DNA of 64,000 nt from Dioscorea cayenensis subsp. rotundata. Its lineage: Eukaryota; Streptophyta; Magnoliopsida; Dioscoreales; Dioscoreaceae. Both the position numbers and the translations under genes were made by a program. The notes below the pieces were generated by a model, which worked only from the letters and a program-made list of their open reading frames with translations, made no database searches and had not been told where the DNA came from. Of this stretch, positions 59,786 to 64,000 are shown piece by piece; the first letter of the stretch is position 1; every line of letters starts with the position of its first letter. Location of the stretch: positions 779,501 through 843,500 of the forward strand of contig NC_052474.1 of NCBI RefSeq assembly GCF_009730915.1, written 5' to 3'.

Positions 59786-62483
59786 TTACCCATCAGAACT
59801 ATCATCATCGGTGATGTCGCCTGGCAGCATGGGCACCACTGCAGCACAACAAAAGGTCTCGCGGTCCTTGAGGAGAAGACAGCTTCCATCTGAATTCCAT
59901 TTCAGATCAGTGATGGCAAAATTTGGAAGCGGAACATTGATGCAGCATGATCCAGAGGGGCTCCACATATACAGATGGGAGCTCCCGGTGCACAAAACAA
60001 CGCGGGGGCAGGTTGGGTCCCAGGCAGCTGCACGGATCGGTTCTTTCTGTATCAAAACTGCTGTGAGCTCAAGACGACGAATATCCCATATCCAGAGAAC
60101 AGCAGGCATGTTATCGCTGCGAGTGAAGAGATACTGGCTGTCATTACTCCATGACAACAGACCTGTACAATTTTTATATCAGTATTCAACACTTTCTTGA
60201 GCATTCAGTCAGTAGAAACAGTAGGGTTCTTAAGATTAAACAAGCAAAAGAGTTACTTAATTGATCTAGCAAAAGAGGAGAAGAAAATTTGCAGGATAAA
60301 CGGGTACAGATGTTCATATTGAAGGTTTAGGGTGTAGCACAAACCAATTCCCTGTTTAGGGTTGGGCTTGTCCATTGCCGCCTTTTGGGATGGCAAGTTA
60401 ATTGGAAGATCCATTAATTTGTACTTGACTCTGGAGTTTCCATCAGCAGCACTCTCTGAAAATGAAGAAGCATATGTTAAACAAATGCAGAACTTAATAG
60501 TAATGACAAACATCTCCATAACTTAATCAAATTGTTTTTTAATTCAGAATTTTAGTGGATGCTTTAATCATCAGTCCTATAAATGAGTCAAATTCCAAAA
60601 AAATTATATGGAGAATTTTCTCTAGTTATCCTATGCCCTACAACTCACCAGGGCCGTTGCCTTGCATACAGTGAGGAAAGTCATCATTCAAACACAAACC
60701 AGACATATCAAGTTGAAAGGGCTCATCAACTTCCTAAAAAAATACTTGAAAAAAATTAACAATAATAGTTAACTTTTGTAGAAGTTGCGCAAAAGCAACA
60801 CATAAACAAGAAAAGTATTTAGTTGGAGAGAGTATTTTACCTTGTATACTGCAGCCCCACAAGAGCTTCGGATGGTGGATACATGCATGAACTCAGCAAA
60901 GTTCTTCCAAGTAAGGTGGTTTAATGCCCGTACTGCCTGATCATAACTACCCACTGCTAGAAATTGGCCACAAGGAGACCAAGCCACTGTTTTCACACCC
61001 AATCCACTTTCATATGCTTGATACTTAAATAAGCATCTCCCATCAGGAGAATAAATCAGAACCTGCATCATAAGTAGATTTGCCTTCAAAGGACAAAGGA
61101 ATGCCCTCTTTTCTCAAATTGAATTAAGAAAACGATTTTGTAGAAACATCTAGTTTTAATTAGTAGAAAATATTCAATTTATAAAGACAAGCAACCATAA
61201 AGCAAATGAGAAGCTGAAAATCTCATCAGTGTCCAAGTCTTCCATCAAGAGAAGAAGGGTAAACATTGAAACAAAACAGACTTTGCAAATGTTCCCGAGA
61301 ATGACAAAACACACATCCTTGAAAATCAGCACATACATGCTAGAGGATATTATGATGATTTGTTGAAAGATGAAAGCAAGTTTAGTGAAAAGAGAGGTAA
61401 TCATTAAACTTCGACATTTACTGGAGATTCAGCAGGAGACAATATGCTACAAATCATACACTATATAAGAATATCATGACAAAATAAACAGAGGAAAAAC
61501 TAGGAGCAATTAATGGCTCATTGGATTTGATACCTTATATTCAAGAAGAGAATCCCAAACAACAATGGCACTATCATCTGGAGACCACTCAATGCCTGCC
61601 AGGTCCACAGTGTCAACGGTAAAAGCCCCCATTATTTCCCATGTATGACATGATAGAAGATTCACATAGTCTTTGCAATCCCTTCTCGTGCAAACTGCAG
61701 CAAACTTTCCATCCTGGGTAAAGGAAACACCTTTTGAAGCATGTTTTGGGCACTGCACATGCACACAGGCAGTGTTTACCAACGACCAAACAGTTAATCT
61801 CAGTTGAAATTCAGATGTGGTGAGAATGTGGCGACTGTCCGGGCTCCATCTTGCATAAGCAATTCCAGCAGGACCTTCGTCAATTTTACAAGTCCATTCC
61901 GGCTGTGTCAATGACCACGCCTGAACCATTGGTCTCTTATAAAGACCACAAAGTATGTACTCTGAATCAAGCGCCCATTCAACATAACCTATCTTGTCAA
62001 CACAAGTATATAATTGCACAACCTGCGAAACAGAAATTCAATAATATCATTCCTTCAAGCACATTGTGGTCAAAACTTTATATTCTAGATTGTATGTGGC
62101 CATGCTACTCTGGTGGCTGGAAACTGAAAAATCCGGCTTTGAGCTGCCTATAGTGGTAAGGAGAAGGTGAACAATGAATAGAACCAGGTCTACTGCATTC
62201 TTAGCCGATAATGCTGAACTGCAATGCATTTATAAATAATGTACCTTGCAAGCCAAATTTCATCTTTTTCCACGCGAATTAGGTGAGATTGCAACAACAA
62301 CAACAACAGCTAGGGTTTCTAGAGATTAACTTTTGGGAATCGATGAGCTGGGATTGAAACACGAACCTTGAGGGAGTGAACATCGCGGATGACAAGGCGA
62401 TAGTCGACTGCGACGGCGAGGTACCGGGAATTTGGGGAGAAGCAGCAAGGTCCTGTCAGCTTGTACGCATCTGTGAACTCCAT
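59786..62483 (-). CDS. WRAP73/WDR8-like WD40 repeat protein, six exons
   Basis: Exons are 62483-62367, 62022-61534, 61062-60841, 60733-60649, 60455-60345 and 60162-59786; all junctions are GT-AG with consistent phase, giving 466 residues (human WRAP73 is about 460). It opens MEFTDAYKLTGPCCFSPNSRYLAV, the family's usual start, and contains about six WD-type blades with cores such as YARWSPDSRHILTT, IEWSPDDSAIVVWD, VAWSPCGQFLAVGSYD and LSWSNDSQYLFTRSD. The C-terminus is acidic (DDDSSDG). Homologues in animals and fungi act at centrosomes or spindle pole bodies in microtubule anchoring and spindle assembly; a role at plant microtubule nucleation sites is inference. No frameshift was found. The gene converges on the disrupted cyclin. 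Confidence 0.93.
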
Positions 62484-63225
62484 TACCTCCAGGATCTATG
62501 GAGATCCAGCCCCGCTGGCAGAGAAATCGGACACTAGGGCATCATCGAGCATCGATTTGAGGAAACCCTAGAAGGAGCAAAGGGATACGGTGGTCTTCCT
62601 CGTCGCGCGCGGGATCTAAATTTGACTGAACAAGCCGATGAAGCCTCACTTGAGTCATCAACGTTCATTAGTTATTATTTTGGAAATTGGAATAACTCCC
62701 AAAAAAAAAAATATATAATAAATAAGATTTGTCTATTTTGATTTATATTTTTGGTAAATTTAAGATGCAATGCGACAAATAATTCAATAATTAATTGTCT
62801 CATATCTATATAATGATCTCTCTTTTTCTTAGCTTGGCTTAGCTTAGCGATCAAGTTATAATTATTATTAGGCATTTTCCCGGCTTTGCATCGGAGTTTT
62901 TAAAATTTTGTGAGTTTTGAGACAATATCATATATAAAATAATATAATTAAACTATTACTATAGAAATTTTTTTATACCTTAGATTTCAAAGGTCTTATG
63001 GATATTTATTATATAAATAATTAAATGTAATTAATATTTTTCAATTATTAATATTATAAGTAATATAAATAAAAACTTAAATGTTATTAAAAAAATAAAA
63101 ATTATTCTTCCTTGAATCGCTTTCGGAGTAGATTATACATCTACTTTAATAGTATTTATAAATTATTATGTTATTGTGGGTTTAATATAAAATATAGGAT
63201 ATAAATTTGAATTATAGATTTTTTT
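62484..63225. other. WRAP73-like promoter and intergenic DNA
   Basis: The first 150 bp upstream of the ATG are GC-richer and contain the probable transcription start and leader. The rest is AT-rich with no gene. Confidence 0.45.
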
Positions 63226-64000
63226 AGGGAAAATTACTGTTCACCCCTCGTAATTTTCAAAACTTCCCAAAAACCCCCTCCTACTTTTGCACACCCCGGA
63301 CAGCCCTTCCATTAGTGTTTAACTTCCCTTTTACCCCCTACCGCTCACTTCAAATGGGTCCATGTTGTGAAATCCCATTTTTAGCCCTCGAAAATGGTGG
63401 GAAAGAAAAAGCCCTAAATCACATCATGTTCAACCTTTTGAAGGACTTTCTAGCTTGGTTTAACGTTTAAATATTTTTACTAATATGTTTAATAATTGTC
63501 ATATCCGTGTAATACTTCCCATCTCCGCTTAACGTTATCTTTACATGTATAACTATTCATATTAACGTGTAAATTCTCAAAAGTCTCGCAGAAACGGCGA
63601 TTTTTCGCTTGATCCGAATCGTGGCAGTGGCACATGGCGGTGGCAGAGTTATGGTATCCCGTGCATAAGAATTAATGACGGCATTAAAAATTTATGCACG
63701 GTAACATAATTTTCCCGAACACCCGCTCGCTTCATCACCAATCGCTGCTACGATGCGTTTAACTTTTTTTCTCGGATATGAAGAGTCGCGATGCTTGTGG
63801 AATTCACACCATAAATAACCGTAAAGAACCCTCCCCATGGACAACCACCTCGCTCGTCCCTCATCATCCTCCTCCTCCTCCTCGTCCTCCTCTTCCCATG
63901 GACAACCACTCTATTTGAAAGGATGTTTCGTGAACCTTCTTCCTTATCTTGAGAATCGTTTAGCCGCAATCACGCATACAAGTTAAACTATCTTTTTCGC
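63226..64000. mobile_element. Possible left end of a further transposon, cut by the window edge
   Basis: After AT-rich DNA the composition changes abruptly to C-rich phrases (ctgttcacccctcg, cccaaaaaccccctcc, accccggacagcccttcc), of a type often seen at terminal repeats of plant DNA transposons. No mate lies in the window. The stretch also holds two copies of ccatggacaaccac (about 63836 and 63896). No supported gene. Confidence 0.35.

Overview
This window is nuclear DNA from a flowering plant, most likely a monocot. It is AT-rich, its genes carry many GT-AG introns, and its intergenic space is filled with LTR retrotransposons, a LINE, SINEs, MITEs and (TA)n tracts. The species cannot be fixed from sequence alone; a yam-like (Dioscorea) or related monocot genome is only a guess. 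No CRISPR array, operon or other prokaryotic feature is present, and I found no new multi-gene system. The most informative signals are transposon insertions and recent gene decay.

Layout: 0.4-0.7 kb, a tRNA-derived SINE with target-site duplication. 1.5-5.2 kb, two tandem class III (GH18) chitinase genes, both frameshifted, with a decayed fragment resembling the downstream hydrolase between them. 5.6-7.7 kb, a long-inverted-repeat DNA transposon with a Tourist-like MITE nested in it. 8.7-10.5 kb, a six-exon alpha/beta hydrolase gene. 11.6-15.3 kb, a 5'-truncated LINE on the minus strand. 15.85-16.26 kb, a Mutator-type MITE with perfect 9-bp target duplication. 17.3-26.8 kb, a 19-exon HUB1/BRE1 histone H2B ubiquitin ligase gene. 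27.6-28.3 kb, a PLAT stress-protein gene (minus). 28.9-32.4 kb, an SMPD4-like neutral sphingomyelinase gene (minus). 33.9-38.0 kb, a defective Copia element. 40.9-41.7 kb, an intronless DREB A-4 (TINY-type) AP2/ERF gene. 41.7-50.6 kb, gene-free DNA rich in (TA)n, with a solo LTR inside one copy of a tandem duplication. 50.7-51.6 kb, a two-exon gene of a plant family of unknown function. 53.4-59.5 kb, a P/U-type cyclin gene split in exon 1 by a 5.4-kb chromodomain-bearing Ty3/Gypsy element. 59.8-62.5 kb, a WRAP73/WDR8-like WD40 gene (minus). The right edge carries what looks like the start of another transposon.

The intact genes are not functionally linked: chromatin (HUB1), membrane lipid metabolism (SMPD4), stress (PLAT, DREB), microtubule organisation (WRAP73) and an unassigned hydrolase. 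Seven intact genes (about 9.6 kb of spliced coding sequence) show no indel, whereas the two chitinases (about 1.8 kb) carry three. This contrast argues that the chitinase frameshifts are local decay, or mis-assembly of near-identical copies, rather than uniformly poor base calling. All functional statements rest on recognition of protein families by eye; exon borders were placed by reading splice sites and checking phase.
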